Counted from the first letter of the stretch, positions 1-10,169 are shown. The stretch: 64,000 nt of DNA from Bowmanella denitrificans (GCF_002887595.1 NZ_PEBU01000007.1:231696-295695), one strand, 5' to 3'. Made by a program: numbers and translations. The notes: generated by a model from the letters alone, not told the origin.

Positions 1-772
1 CATTCTGCTTCTTGATTCTGTCAATCAGGCTGCTGACCACATAAGTACTTAACCAGGGAAACACCACCGACAGTCGATCAAATTGCTGTCGGTCTAAACT
101 AATCAGCGAACTTGAGCGGGTCGCCACTAACGTTGCAGTGCGTACCTGATTACTGAACAAAGACATTTCGCCGAATGCCTCACCATGAAATATCTCGCCT
201 ACGCGTTTAAGATTGTCTTTACCCCCGACATAGACATCAATTTTACCGCTCAATAAAAAGTGCATGACCTGGGCGCTATCCCCCGCCTCAAACAAGGTTT
301 CATTTTCTTTCAGGTAAGTAAAATGTGCGCTTTGAATAAGCTCCTGCAGAAACTGCGCAGACACATTTGGGTAAGAGCGAACAAAAGTTTGTAGCAGCAG
401 CCTGGTGGTGTGCAGGCGATGATGTAAAGGGTCAAACAAGATGGACAGCTCATCCAGGCTGTCCTTGCCGACCAGGTCCCAATCCAGTTCCTCAAATAAG
501 CACGAGGATAAGCACTTTACCCCAAAGCCAAAGCTGTCTTCGTCAGCAATCATGGACTGGCCAATCCACTGACCGGGTTTCAGTTCCAGTGCGCAAACAC
601 TGATGTCCTGATGCTGCAGCTGAACAATTGCCGTTCCTTGCACTAACCGAAACAAGGCGGTATTCAGATCGCCCTGAGCAAACAGCAAATGGCCTTTCTC
701 ACAATTGACCATCAGGCCATGACGAGACGCCAGCTCTTCCAGCAGCTCACTGCGATCAGTATCCAACTGCAT
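1..772 (-). CDS. Protein with two cyclic-nucleotide-binding domains, C-terminus beyond window edge
   Basis: The frame runs off the left edge, so only the first 257 or so residues are visible, starting at the ATG at 772. Two cNMP-binding folds follow each other: a degenerate one (about residues 10-110) and a better one (about 130-240). The second contains a phosphate-binding-cassette-like stretch, FGEMSLFSNQVRTATLVA, with the conserved G-E and R-T-A pattern. No catalytic domain is visible. Proteins with this N-terminal layout include patatin-like NTE phospholipases and DUF294/CBS regulators, but which one this is cannot be decided here. It is transcribed in the same direction as the CNNM gene downstream of 1909, with an 87-bp gap, so co-transcription is uncertain. 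A class III adenylate cyclase at 20.9 kb could supply its ligand, but that is only inference. Confidence 0.75.
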   Translation of the reverse strand, partial: MQLDTDRSELLEELASRHGLMVNCEKGHLLFAQGDLNTALFRLVQGTAIVQLQHQDISVCALELKPGQWIGQSMIADEDSFGFGVKCLSSCLFEELDWDLVGKDSLDELSILFDPLHHRLHTTRLLLQTFVRSYPNVSAQFLQELIQSAHFTYLKENETLFEAGDSAQVMHFLLSGKIDVYVGGKDNLKRVGEIFHGEAFGEMSLFSNQVRTATLVATRSSSLISLDRQQFDRLSVVFPWLSTYVVSSLIDRIKKQN

Positions 773-859
773 GCGTTAATCCGAACTAAGGACAGGACCT
801 AGAGTATAGAATAAAGGCTTAAATATTCAGAAGCTTATAATAAATAACCCAATATAACT

Positions 860-1909
860 TCATTCAGATTTTCTGATATTCAGCCCCACACCACGCCTGC
901 GGCTCATAATGTGGGCTAGTTTTTTCATGCTGATGGTTTTGTCCTTTTCATCCACAATCTCCATGCCCAGCATGGCTTCCAACAGATCTTCCAGCGTTAG
1001 TATGCCTTCCAGCCCGCCATATTCATCCACCACCAACAACATATGAGCGCGGTTATTAAGGAAATGATCAAAGGTTTGCACCAGCGGCATACTACTAAGC
1101 ATGGTTACCATGTCTTTACGATATTCCTTTAAGTGCCGTTGGCCATTTCCCCGCGCCTGTGCCAGTAGCAAATCCGCTTTAAGTACAAAACCGGTAATCT
1201 GCTCTGGTTCATTTTCATAGACAGGGATACGGGAAAAACTGACATCGTCATGCTTGTGGAAAAATGTTTCTACCGTCATTAACTCCGGCAATGAAAACAC
1301 CACGGTGCGGTGTGTCATAGCCTCCTTGATATTCATCTGATGCAAGGTCAACAGATTCTGCAGAATATGAGCCTCGCGCTTGGCCAATTGCCCCTCGTCT
1401 CTGGCCAGCTCCGCCATGGCTGCCAGCTCCGCCCGGTTAAGGCCTTTTATCGCGCCTTCCGGAGCAATAAAGCTAGTGAGCCAATTGGACATTTTAACAA
1501 AAGGATACATGGCCCAAATCAGGTACTTAAGTAAATAAGCAGTCAGAGGTGCCAGTTGGCGCCAGAAGGTTGCGCCAATCGTTTTGGGGATAATCTCAGA
1601 AAATATCAAAATCAACAGGGTCAACACCGCAGATGCCAGACCAAGATAAGCATCACCAAACACAATTGCGGCCTGGGCTCCGGCCCCTGCGGCACCAAAG
1701 GTATGAGCGAACGTATTCAAGGTCAGGATGGCCGACAAAGGTCGATTGATGTCCTCTGTCTGGCTTCGCAACAAAACGCCACTGTGACGCCCCTCGCCTT
1801 CCAATACCGAGATATAGGCTGAAGAAACACTAAGAATAACCGCCTCAGCCACAGAGCAAAGAAAAGAGAAGCCCAGCGCCACCAGGATATAAATAATCAA
1901 CAGTATCAT
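860..1909 (-). CDS. CNNM (DUF21) transmembrane plus CBS-pair protein, HlyC/CorC family
   Basis: A membrane protein of 349 residues. The N-terminal half is a CNNM/DUF21 domain with about four hydrophobic segments (about residues 1-145) and the family hallmark SEIIPKTIGA. A CBS pair follows (about 180-330), ending in the typical VVDEYGGLEGILTLEDLLE segment. The family is linked to Mg2+/Co2+ efflux or metal-linked transport, mostly by homology. Many relatives carry a further C-terminal CorC_HlyC domain of about 80 residues; this protein stops just after the CBS pair and lacks it. The start codon overlaps the stop of the upstream S9 peptidase gene (ATGA at 1906-1909), so the two are probably translationally coupled. 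The substrate is unknown. Confidence 0.9.
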   Translation of the reverse strand: MILLIIYILVALGFSFLCSVAEAVILSVSSAYISVLEGEGRHSGVLLRSQTEDINRPLSAILTLNTFAHTFGAAGAGAQAAIVFGDAYLGLASAVLTLLILIFSEIIPKTIGATFWRQLAPLTAYLLKYLIWAMYPFVKMSNWLTSFIAPEGAIKGLNRAELAAMAELARDEGQLAKREAHILQNLLTLHQMNIKEAMTHRTVVFSLPELMTVETFFHKHDDVSFSRIPVYENEPEQITGFVLKADLLLAQARGNGQRHLKEYRKDMVTMLSSMPLVQTFDHFLNNRAHMLLVVDEYGGLEGILTLEDLLEAMLGMEIVDEKDKTISMKKLAHIMSRRRGVGLNIRKSE

Positions 1910-3948
1910 TGTGTACTGTGCTCCTTGTTTTCCTTGTGCTTGTCAAACCACCAGAGAATATATTGTACTTTGCTCATCAGATTGCTGGGGCGCTTATAAA
2001 TCCCATGTGGTGCATCAGGAATCCTGACCATGGCCGTGTCAACGCCCTGAAGTTTAAGAGCCTGATAATACTGCTCGGTTTCAGAGATTGGGGTACGATA
2101 ATCCGCTTCACCGGTCAGCAGCATGGTAGGGGTTTTAACATTGCCCACATAGCTGATGGGTGAGCGCTGCAGATAATGCTCAGGATCTTCCCAAGGCTTT
2201 TTGGCAAACCAGTATTGACTGAAAAACGGATAAAAATCAGAAGTAAGCACAAAGCTATACCAGTTGATAACAGGCTTTGCCACCACTGCCGCTTTAAATC
2301 TGTCGGTATGACCAACTATCCAGGCCGTCAGCACACCGCCACCAGAACCACCAGTGACAAACAACTGGGTTTCATCAATAAAGCCTTTGTCTATCAGGGT
2401 ATCCACGCCACTCATTAAATCGTCATAGTCCTGACTCGGGTAATTGTGATGAATCTTCTGCGCAAAGGCCTCGCCATAACTGGAACTGCCCCTCGGGTTG
2501 GTATACAGCACCACATAACCCGCGGCGGCATATAACTGTACTTCCGCCGAAAAATGTGGCCCATATGCGGTAGTAGGCCCGCCATGAATCTCCAATAGCA
2601 ACGGGTATTTTTTGCCTGCATCGAATCCAGGTGGGTACACCACCCAGCCCTGAATATCCAATTTATCAGCACTGGATTGATACCAAATCTCTTGCACTTT
2701 GCCCAGGCGTTTATGAGCCAGGGCATCGTCGTTTAAATGAGTCAGCTGGCGCGCCTGACCTTTTCGCCATACCGCCACATCTGCAGGACGCAAAGCATCT
2801 GAATAAGTAAAAGCCAGCGTACCATTTGCAGCAACATCGAACTCTGCACCTGTGTAGGGCCGACCATATGACTGCCCACCTAACGAATCTGTCAGTACCT
2901 TGAGTTTTCCATCCAGCGTAATCGATGCTAACAAGGTTTGGCCTTTGTCATCATACTGAATAAACAAGCCCTTACCTTTGGGATCCCATTTAAAAGCATC
3001 GATACTGCGATCTAAGGTTCCACTCAGCAGTGTGGATTTACCACTGGACAAATCCAGCACATATAAACGTCGGTTCTCGTAGTTGGTACGCTTGTCATCG
3101 TAGCCAAGATAGGCCAGTGTCTTGCCATCCGGCGACACGCTTGGTTGTTGATCCGGTCCATCTCTGTCAGTTAACGCGTTAATCTCGCCGCTGGCGATGT
3201 CCAGGCGGTAAATCTCGCTATTCAATGGCGCAAGCTGATAGTTGTCGTGCAAATTGGCAGAAAAATACAGGAACTTACCATCCGCACTCCAACTCATCGC
3301 ACCATTGTGATGATAATCACCGAAGGTCAGTTGCCGGGCACTTCCCCCCTCGGAATCCATAACAAAGAGTTGCATAAAGCCAGGTTCAGCATACCCGCCG
3401 CCATCAGCCCGATAATAAAGATCGTCGATAAATATTGCGGGGTCTGCCCACTTGGCCCCTTCGGGCTTGCCTGCCAGCGAAACCGGACTTTTGGCCTTTC
3501 CTTTTACAAACATTCTAAAAGCCAGTGACTTACCGTCCGGCGACCAGGTTAACCCGCTGGGCGCCGACGTAAGGTGTGTCAATTGCGCACTTTTACCCTT
3601 ATCCAGCCACTGCATATGCACTTGTGGCTTACCAGAACGAGTCGAAATATATGCAAGCCGGTTACCATCTGGCGATAGAGCCAGTCCAAAATCCTGATGA
3701 TTACCACTGGTGAGCGGCAGCAAATCACCTTGGTCATTGACCTGCCAGATATTACCCAGCTTTTTATCCTGATAGATATCCATAAACTGGCGAACAAATA
3801 GCACCTCTTCACCATTGTTCCGAATCACCAGATCTGACGCATATTCCAGATTAAAAATATCTTGAGCAGTAAAGGTGTCTGACGAAGCAGCCATACTCGG
3901 CAGGCTGCCTACAGCTAGAAAAAATACCAGGCATTTCAAAGGATTCAT
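1906..3948 (-). CDS. Exported S9-family prolyl oligopeptidase / acylaminoacyl peptidase-like
   Basis: Serine peptidase of family S9 with an N-terminal beta-propeller (WD40/PD40-like repeats such as SPDGNRLAYIS and SPDGKTLAYLG) and a C-terminal alpha/beta-hydrolase domain. The nucleophile lies in TGGSGGG (Ser at about residue 532). The catalytic Asp follows LTGEAD, and the His is in PDAPHGI near the C-terminus. I chose the ATG at 3948 because it is preceded by AGGGA at good spacing and starts a clear signal peptide (MNPLKCLVFFLAVGSLPSMAA). The frame itself stays open upstream to 4050. Predicted to act in the periplasm on short peptides. Its stop overlaps the start of the CNNM gene by four bases. 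Confidence 0.92.
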   Translation of the reverse strand: MNPLKCLVFFLAVGSLPSMAASSDTFTAQDIFNLEYASDLVIRNNGEEVLFVRQFMDIYQDKKLGNIWQVNDQGDLLPLTSGNHQDFGLALSPDGNRLAYISTRSGKPQVHMQWLDKGKSAQLTHLTSAPSGLTWSPDGKSLAFRMFVKGKAKSPVSLAGKPEGAKWADPAIFIDDLYYRADGGGYAEPGFMQLFVMDSEGGSARQLTFGDYHHNGAMSWSADGKFLYFSANLHDNYQLAPLNSEIYRLDIASGEINALTDRDGPDQQPSVSPDGKTLAYLGYDDKRTNYENRRLYVLDLSSGKSTLLSGTLDRSIDAFKWDPKGKGLFIQYDDKGQTLLASITLDGKLKVLTDSLGGQSYGRPYTGAEFDVAANGTLAFTYSDALRPADVAVWRKGQARQLTHLNDDALAHKRLGKVQEIWYQSSADKLDIQGWVVYPPGFDAGKKYPLLLEIHGGPTTAYGPHFSAEVQLYAAAGYVVLYTNPRGSSSYGEAFAQKIHHNYPSQDYDDLMSGVDTLIDKGFIDETQLFVTGGSGGGVLTAWIVGHTDRFKAAVVAKPVINWYSFVLTSDFYPFFSQYWFAKKPWEDPEHYLQRSPISYVGNVKTPTMLLTGEADYRTPISETEQYYQALKLQGVDTAMVRIPDAPHGIYKRPSNLMSKVQYILWWFDKHKENKEHSTQ

Positions 3949-4091
3949 TTTGCTTCCCTGAATATTGTCATTATTAGAGCGCTGATTGTTACACCCTATG
4001 CACGGGCTGTCATCCGCCGTTTGTCGCATTAGAAACGTCATTCTGCTCATTTATTGAGCTGCCTGGCCGATATAAACAGCAGGAGGATGTT

Positions 4092-4376
4092 ATGAACATG
4101 TCCATCGCTTATACAACAGATCAGCTCCGCTCCGTTCAAGTCATGAACGGCTCAACTGCCAGACCTGTACAATGGCAACCGAAAAACGCTCGGCCCGACG
4201 CTGCGCAAGAGCAAAGCGCGCCGGCCACACAGACGTTGAATGCCATGGATAAAGACTACAGAATCAAACTGAAGATAGAACGGCAGATGGAAAACTATAT
4301 ACTTGAAACCGAACTCAAGTATTACAAATACCAACAAGCCGAGATGCCTGGAAAGTTATTGGATACGCAGGTTTAA
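4092..4376 (+). CDS. Small hypothetical protein (94 aa)
   Basis: I do not recognise this protein. The start is well supported by AGGAGG four to five bases upstream of ATG 4092, one of the strongest ribosome-binding sites in the window. The first half is rich in Ala, Gln and Pro and looks disordered. The second half (about residues 50-85) is a charged, probably helical stretch with many Lys, Glu and Tyr (KDYRIKLKIERQMENYILE). There is no signal peptide, membrane segment or Cys. The gene lies alone between two genes on the opposite strand, and its 3' end overlaps the 3' end of the YfbV-like gene by four bases. Confidence 0.7.
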   Translation: MNMSIAYTTDQLRSVQVMNGSTARPVQWQPKNARPDAAQEQSAPATQTLNAMDKDYRIKLKIERQMENYILETELKYYKYQQAEMPGKLLDTQV

Positions 4377-4819
4377 AACCACTGCCGGGTAAACACTCTG
4401 TCCAGTTCATCAAACGCTTTACGTAGCAGTGCTGCCAGCTCCATGTACCTAGGCTTATTCTTGATTTCTTGCAACTGGCAACCTTGCTGGCGCATTTTTT
4501 GATGAATCTCACGATACCATCCCTGCATAGCCGGTGGCAGCGATTGATTGGCCCGATGACCCAGCCACAATAAGCCCTGCATAGGCAAACTCAAAAAGAA
4601 TGCCGCCAGCGCAATGGCCTGGGGTAATGCGTCATTTCCAAAAGTATTCACATGAATAAAGGCAACCAATACGGCTAGCGGTGGCATAAAACGCAATGAA
4701 AAGCGGGTCGCCGCAATCACCCGGCATTCGGGAAACAACCCATAGAGCTCAGGCTGCATTGGCCATAGCTGCATATATGCCTGACCATCTTTGAACATAC
4801 CGGAAATGGATTGGGCCAT
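4373..4819 (-). CDS. yfbV: YfbV/DUF412 (UPF0208) inner-membrane protein
   Basis: A 148-residue membrane protein that matches the enterobacterial YfbV family over its whole length: an N-terminal GQ.Y...WP segment, a conserved TRFSLRFMPP motif before the first hydrophobic segment, and the second segment followed by LPMQGLLWLGHR. Family members have two transmembrane helices and a cytoplasmic C-terminal part. In Enterobacteriaceae, YfbV has been linked to exclusion of the MatP-bound Ter macrodomain, but that role has not been shown widely outside enterics. Start ATG at 4819 has an AGG about six bases upstream. Confidence 0.9.
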   Translation of the reverse strand: MAQSISGMFKDGQAYMQLWPMQPELYGLFPECRVIAATRFSLRFMPPLAVLVAFIHVNTFGNDALPQAIALAAFFLSLPMQGLLWLGHRANQSLPPAMQGWYREIHQKMRQQGCQLQEIKNKPRYMELAALLRKAFDELDRVFTRQWF

Positions 4820-4923
4820 AACTGCCTCGCTAAACTAAAGCCGTTGAGTTAACTATACCAGCAAATCCAGCTTTGCGTGGCAAAGATTTGTACAGGTCTG
4901 ATGGCCGCACAGATACACAAGTA

Positions 4924-6024
4924 TTAACGATACAGAACCAGCGTGCTGGTCAGGCGGTCGCGGCCAAACGACGCCATTTTGATAAATTCCTCACGACTTA
5001 CCGGCACATTGGTAAAATCCATTTCGGTTTGCCAGCTTTCATAATCCCGTTCAGGATCGGTAATAGAAACACAATTTTGATCAGCACCGGCCACCAACAC
5101 CCAATGTGGTGCTTTGTCCCTGGTTAGCCGCCACATACTGATCAGACTCACCAACACTGCACCCTGACCAAGATAATCATCCAGTTTACTCAGTGTTAAA
5201 GGCTGGTAATGCACATCGACATCGGTGTCCTGCAACTGACTGACAAAGTGTTTATGCACTTGTTCTATCACCACTTTCTTCTGAGGGTCACGGACACTGT
5301 TGATAAAGGGCACAGACGTCTGGTTGACATACAAATGCACTTTAAAGCCGCGCCGCCAGGCACTTAAGGCCAGACCAAAGCCGCTGCAACCGCCGTGTCC
5401 TGATGTCATGAAAATAGTGGTGGCTTCGCGCCAAATCTGTATCTCTTCCTCCATGGACATGTTGTAACCGGCATCAAGCTTGTGCATGGCCATCATCAGA
5501 CTGGCCGGCCCACAGGTGAAATCCGTATTTTGCTGATAGCGCAGGTTTGGGATTTTGCCCAGTTTGGTCGGTCTTAGCGTCCTTTCCATCTGCAAGGCAT
5601 CACCACCGTCTTCGTAGTAGCCTTCCACACGGCCGATAGGGCGGAATTTAAGCTTCTGGTACAAATTGATGGCAGCCTGATTATCCACCCGAACCTCCAG
5701 GCGCATAAACAGGCAAAGTTCCTGTGTCGCCAGTTGCTCCATTTCTGTGAGAAGTTGCTGGGCTACGCCACGCCCCCGAAAGGCATCAGATACCGCAATA
5801 GAGTAAAGTCTGGCAAGCTGAGTGCCATTGCGGTAAAGCACCAGAGCATAACCAGCCAGTTGCCCGTTTTCATAGGCAACAACTAAAGAGCAATGCCCCT
5901 TACGGATGAAGTAACCAAAACTGCGACGGGATATTCTGTCGGTCGTGAAACTGGCTTTTTCCAGGGTCATTAAATCTGGGATATCGGCGACCTGTGCAGG
6001 TCTGATTTCAAGATTGCTCAACAA
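4924..6024 (-). CDS. GNAT acetyltransferase fused to C39-like peptidase, TTG start
   Basis: Two-domain protein of 366 residues. Residues about 5-155 form a GNAT fold of RimI type, with the acetyl-CoA-binding stretch RGRGVAQQLL. Residues about 160-366 form a papain-like C39 peptidase domain with Cys in QNTDFTCGPASL, His in KAPHWVLVAG and Asp in ITDPERD. No in-frame ATG exists upstream before a stop. The first ATG inside the frame would remove the first GNAT strand (IRPA), so a TTG at 6024 (or the adjacent TTG at 6021) is the likely start. It lies head-to-head, 239 bp away, with the RimK-like ATP-grasp ligase at 6264. Iyer and colleagues (2009) described such GNAT, C39 and ATP-grasp neighbourhoods as predicted peptide-modification systems. 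The substrate is unknown. Confidence 0.88.
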   Translation of the reverse strand: MLSNLEIRPAQVADIPDLMTLEKASFTTDRISRRSFGYFIRKGHCSLVVAYENGQLAGYALVLYRNGTQLARLYSIAVSDAFRGRGVAQQLLTEMEQLATQELCLFMRLEVRVDNQAAINLYQKLKFRPIGRVEGYYEDGGDALQMERTLRPTKLGKIPNLRYQQNTDFTCGPASLMMAMHKLDAGYNMSMEEEIQIWREATTIFMTSGHGGCSGFGLALSAWRRGFKVHLYVNQTSVPFINSVRDPQKKVVIEQVHKHFVSQLQDTDVDVHYQPLTLSKLDDYLGQGAVLVSLISMWRLTRDKAPHWVLVAGADQNCVSITDPERDYESWQTEMDFTNVPVSREEFIKMASFGRDRLTSTLVLYR

Positions 6025-6263
6025 CGTGGACTCAAACTGATGCGTGGCGATAGTTTAGGCGTAATCAAAGAAACTGCAATAAGCCAGACGTTTAAAACTA
6101 TTATTCAGCCAGGGGCTGGGTTTCAACAAAATCTATACTTGAAAGATAAACAGTCCCTGGAGTAGGTTAGCCATCGATATTCTGTTGCCAAGAATGTGGC
6201 AGAATATAGACTCTTGGTTTACTTCTTTTTTGGCGCTGGCTGGCGTCTAAGGCATTTGATTCT

Positions 6264-7730
6264 ATGTCTGGATATTTTGTGGTCGTGGATGACCTGGATG
6301 ATTGGGCTCCCTATTTTCCAAGCCGTGAAGTCATTTCTTTTGATCAATACCTGGCAAAAACCGACATTCCGGCCGAACAAACGGTCAGAATACTTAACTT
6401 TTGCCGAAATAAAAGAGCGCTGGGCCGGGGCTACTACTGCTCCCTTCTGGCCGAAGCTCGCGGGCATAAGGTTATTCCCAACATCAGCGTATTAAACGAC
6501 CTACGTCGTAAGAAGCTTTACACCCTTAAGCTCGAAGATGTCGCCAAATCCATCGCCAAGCTGAAACCTGCCGGTGATGCCAGTCAGATTACCTTCCGGG
6601 TATTTTTGGGCGAATGCCTGCAGCCCGAGCTGGCCGATTTAGCCAAGAGTATTTTTGAGCGCTTTGCAGCGCCAGTGCTGGAAGTGACGTTGGAAAAAGA
6701 CGGCCAGTGGACGTTGGATAAAGTACACACGTTGTCACTCAAAGAAATTACCGACGAGGCCGAGCAGGAGTTTTTAGCCAACACCCTGGAGAAATTCAGC
6801 AACAGGCTGTGGCGCAAACCCAAAACCCGCAAGCATTATCGTTATGATGTTGCCATGTTGGTCAATGCTGAAGAAAGCATGCCGCCCAGCGATAAGAAAG
6901 CGCTGAGCAATTTTATCAAGGCAGCGGACAAGCTCGGTATTAACCTGGAGCTGATCGGCAAAAAGGACTATGTGCGCCTGGCTGAATACGATGGTTTATT
7001 TATTCGCGAAACCACCTCCATTGATCATCATACCTATCGTTTTGCCAAAAAGGCAGAAGCTGAAGGCATGGTGGTGATAGATGACCCGACATCCATCCTG
7101 CGCTGCACCAACAAAGTCTATTTAGCTGACTTGCTGCGTGCCAACAAAGTACCTACGCCGAAAACCTTGCTGCTCAGCCGCACCGACAGAGAAAGCCTGC
7201 AGGACGCCATTGACTATCTGGGTTTACCTATGGTGCTGAAAATCCCGGACGGTGCTTTCTCGCGGGGAATGTATAAAGCCAACAATATGGAAGAGTTGGT
7301 GGACGCGATGAAAAAATTAAGCAAGACCTCGGCCTTGGTTTTGGCGCAAGAGTTCCTATATACCGAATACGACTGGCGTATTGGGGTGCTTAATAACAAA
7401 CCCTTATATGCGTGCCGGTACTTTATGGTCAAAGGCCATTGGCAGATTTATCGTCATGATGACGGTAAAAAGGCCGCCACGGGTGGGTTTGAAACCATGC
7501 CAACCTATGAAGTACCGCAAGCGGTGCTGGAAGCATCGTTAAAAGCCTGCCGCCTGATTGGTGATGGTTTTTATGGGGTCGATGTCAAACAAACCAAAGA
7601 CGGCCGGGTGGCGGTCATTGAGGTCAACGACAACCCCAGTATCGATTCGTCTGTGGAAGACAAATTTTTGGGCCAGGCCTTGTATTATGAAGTGATGGCA
7701 GAGTTTTTGCGCAGACTTGAGTCGCAATAG
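6264..7730 (+). CDS. RimK-like ATP-grasp ligase with RLAN N-terminal domain
   Basis: A 488-residue protein. The N-terminal half (about 1-190) matches the RimK-like ATP-grasp N-terminal (RLAN) domain: YFVVVDDLDDW, then ALGRGYYCSLLAEARGHKV. The C-terminal half (about 200-485) is a RimK-type ATP-grasp with the nucleotide-binding lysine in LPMVLKIPDGAFSRG and the metal-binding end VIEVNDNPSID. ATP-grasp ligases of this class join a carboxylate to an amine through an acyl-phosphate. RimK itself adds glutamates to ribosomal protein S6, but the target of RLAN proteins has not been established to my knowledge. The divergent GNAT-C39 gene is its likely functional partner. Start ATG 6264 has a TAAGG upstream. 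Confidence 0.9.
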   Translation: MSGYFVVVDDLDDWAPYFPSREVISFDQYLAKTDIPAEQTVRILNFCRNKRALGRGYYCSLLAEARGHKVIPNISVLNDLRRKKLYTLKLEDVAKSIAKLKPAGDASQITFRVFLGECLQPELADLAKSIFERFAAPVLEVTLEKDGQWTLDKVHTLSLKEITDEAEQEFLANTLEKFSNRLWRKPKTRKHYRYDVAMLVNAEESMPPSDKKALSNFIKAADKLGINLELIGKKDYVRLAEYDGLFIRETTSIDHHTYRFAKKAEAEGMVVIDDPTSILRCTNKVYLADLLRANKVPTPKTLLLSRTDRESLQDAIDYLGLPMVLKIPDGAFSRGMYKANNMEELVDAMKKLSKTSALVLAQEFLYTEYDWRIGVLNNKPLYACRYFMVKGHWQIYRHDDGKKAATGGFETMPTYEVPQAVLEASLKACRLIGDGFYGVDVKQTKDGRVAVIEVNDNPSIDSSVEDKFLGQALYYEVMAEFLRRLESQ

Positions 7731-7768
7731 CAGAGGCACCGGTCCTTTGTACTGAATTAATGTAGTAA

Positions 7769-8743
<975 letters not shown>

Positions 8744-8750
8744 TATTAGC

Positions 8751-8770
8751 AGGCGGGCAACAGCCCGCCT
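8751..8770 (+). terminator. GC-rich hairpin between trxB and aat
   Basis: An 8-bp perfect stem (AGGCGGGC / GCCCGCCT) with loop AACA. No U-tract follows, so this may be a weak terminator, an attenuating structure or an mRNA-stabilising end rather than a full intrinsic terminator. Confidence 0.45.
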
Positions 8771-8779
8771 CTCCTGCCT

Positions 8780-9487
8780 ATGAGCAAACAATTTATTAAG
8801 CTTGATCACAAGCTACAGTTCCCTCATGCCGAAGATGCACTCATCGATCCTAATGGCCTGCTCGCCCTTGGTGGAGACCTTAGCGTAGAACGACTGTTAC
8901 TGGCCTACCAAAGTGGCATCTTTCCCTGGTTTAGTGAAGGCGAGCCAATTCTGTGGTGGTCACCCGACCCTCGTGGGGTGTTGGAACTGGATGGCTTTAT
9001 TTGTTCAGGCAGCCTGGCCAAACTGGCCCGCAGTGGTCGTTACCAGGTCAGTTTGAACAAAGCCTTTGCGGCGGTCATAGAGCACTGCGCCAAGGTCCCC
9101 AGAGATATCAACGGCACCTGGATCACTAAGCCAATGATACAAGCTTACACGGACTTACATCACGCAGGTTATGCGCATTCCATAGAAATATGGGAGGGCG
9201 CAGAATTGGTCGGTGGTTTATATGGTGTAAGCATTGGCAGGGTATTCTGCGGTGAATCAATGTTTCATCTGCGCAGTAACACCTCAAAACTGGCGTTTTT
9301 CCATCTGGTCCGCTATCTAAAAACCATGGAATTTCACTTTATTGATTGTCAGTTGCAAAACCCGCACCTTGCCACCCTGGGTATACAAGAAATACCCAGG
9401 CGTCGCTTTTTGAGCAAACTACAACAGGCGGTTAGCTGCCCTGCCCCACAACATTGCTGGCAGGCTGGTGATTTGTCTTTAAGCTGA
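8780..9487 (+). CDS. aat: Leucyl/phenylalanyl-tRNA--protein transferase
   Basis: Transfers Leu or Phe from aminoacyl-tRNA to proteins with N-terminal Lys or Arg, creating a destabilising N-end that ClpS delivers to ClpAP. The family signatures are clear: FPHAEDALIDPNGLLALGGDLS near the N-terminus (split here by codon use, not by gaps), GIFPWFSEGEPILWWSPDPR, and GGLYGVSIGRVFCGESMF. The 235-residue length is normal. Only four bases separate it from bpt, so the two are one transcript. ClpA and ClpS follow within 4 kb, which places the substrate-tagging and substrate-destroying parts together. Confidence 0.96.
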   Translation: MSKQFIKLDHKLQFPHAEDALIDPNGLLALGGDLSVERLLLAYQSGIFPWFSEGEPILWWSPDPRGVLELDGFICSGSLAKLARSGRYQVSLNKAFAAVIEHCAKVPRDINGTWITKPMIQAYTDLHHAGYAHSIEIWEGAELVGGLYGVSIGRVFCGESMFHLRSNTSKLAFFHLVRYLKTMEFHFIDCQLQNPHLATLGIQEIPRRRFLSKLQQAVSCPAPQHCWQAGDLSLS

Positions 9488-9491
9488 ACCG

Positions 9492-10169
9492 ATGAAATTT
9501 GCCCTGACTCATCCTTTTGCCTGCAGTTATCTGCCCCATCAGTATGAGCAACTAATTGTATTAGCTGGCAATGCGGATATCACACCAAACGAATATGAAG
9601 CCCTGTTAAACGCAGGCTTCAGGCGCAGCGGCGACCATGTTTATCGACCGCACTGCCCACAATGCGCTGCCTGCCAGTCCTTGCGGATACCCGTTCAGGC
9701 ATTCAGGGCCAATCGCAATCAACGACGGGTGGCAAAGGCAGGACAAGCGGTCAAACACCACCTTGCCGATACTGACCATCAAGAATATTACGCACTTTAT
9801 GCCCGTTATATCAGCGCCCGGCATCAGGATGGCAGTATGTATCCGCCAAGCCAGGAGCAATATCAGCAATTTATTCGCGCTCCATGGGGCAACCCTATGT
9901 TTCTGGAGCTCAGACTAGAAGGTGAGCTAATTGCAGTGGCGGTAACAGATGTCACCAATCACGCATTATCGGCACTGTATACCTTCTTTTCCCCTGAACT
10001 CGCCAAGCTGTCATTGGGCACCCTGGCTATTCTCAGACAAATTGAACTGGCCCGTGAACTTAACAAGCAATACCTCTATTTGGGTTACCAAATCGATCAG
10101 TGCGAAAAAATGCGTTACAAAGCCAGCTTCACCCCCAATGAGAAATATATTCAGGGTGTGTGGTACTAA
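9492..10169 (+). CDS. bpt: Aspartate/glutamate leucyltransferase (Bpt)
   Basis: Bpt-type aminoacyl-tRNA-protein transferase, which adds Leu to N-terminal Asp or Glu. It has the paired cysteines of the ATE N-terminal domain (CPQCAACQSLRIP), the conserved FRRSGDHVYRP just before them, and the C-terminal YLGYQIDQCEKMRYKASFTPNE. At 225 residues it is slightly shorter than many relatives but complete. It is coupled to aat, four bases upstream. No terminator follows before the infA leader. Confidence 0.95.
   Translation: MKFALTHPFACSYLPHQYEQLIVLAGNADITPNEYEALLNAGFRRSGDHVYRPHCPQCAACQSLRIPVQAFRANRNQRRVAKAGQAVKHHLADTDHQEYYALYARYISARHQDGSMYPPSQEQYQQFIRAPWGNPMFLELRLEGELIAVAVTDVTNHALSALYTFFSPELAKLSLGTLAILRQIELARELNKQYLYLGYQIDQCEKMRYKASFTPNEKYIQGVWY

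Noticed and set aside
8751..8770. Strong transcription terminator ending the trxB transcript
   Set aside because: The stem is strong but no U-tract follows, so it is listed only as a hairpin with low confidence.
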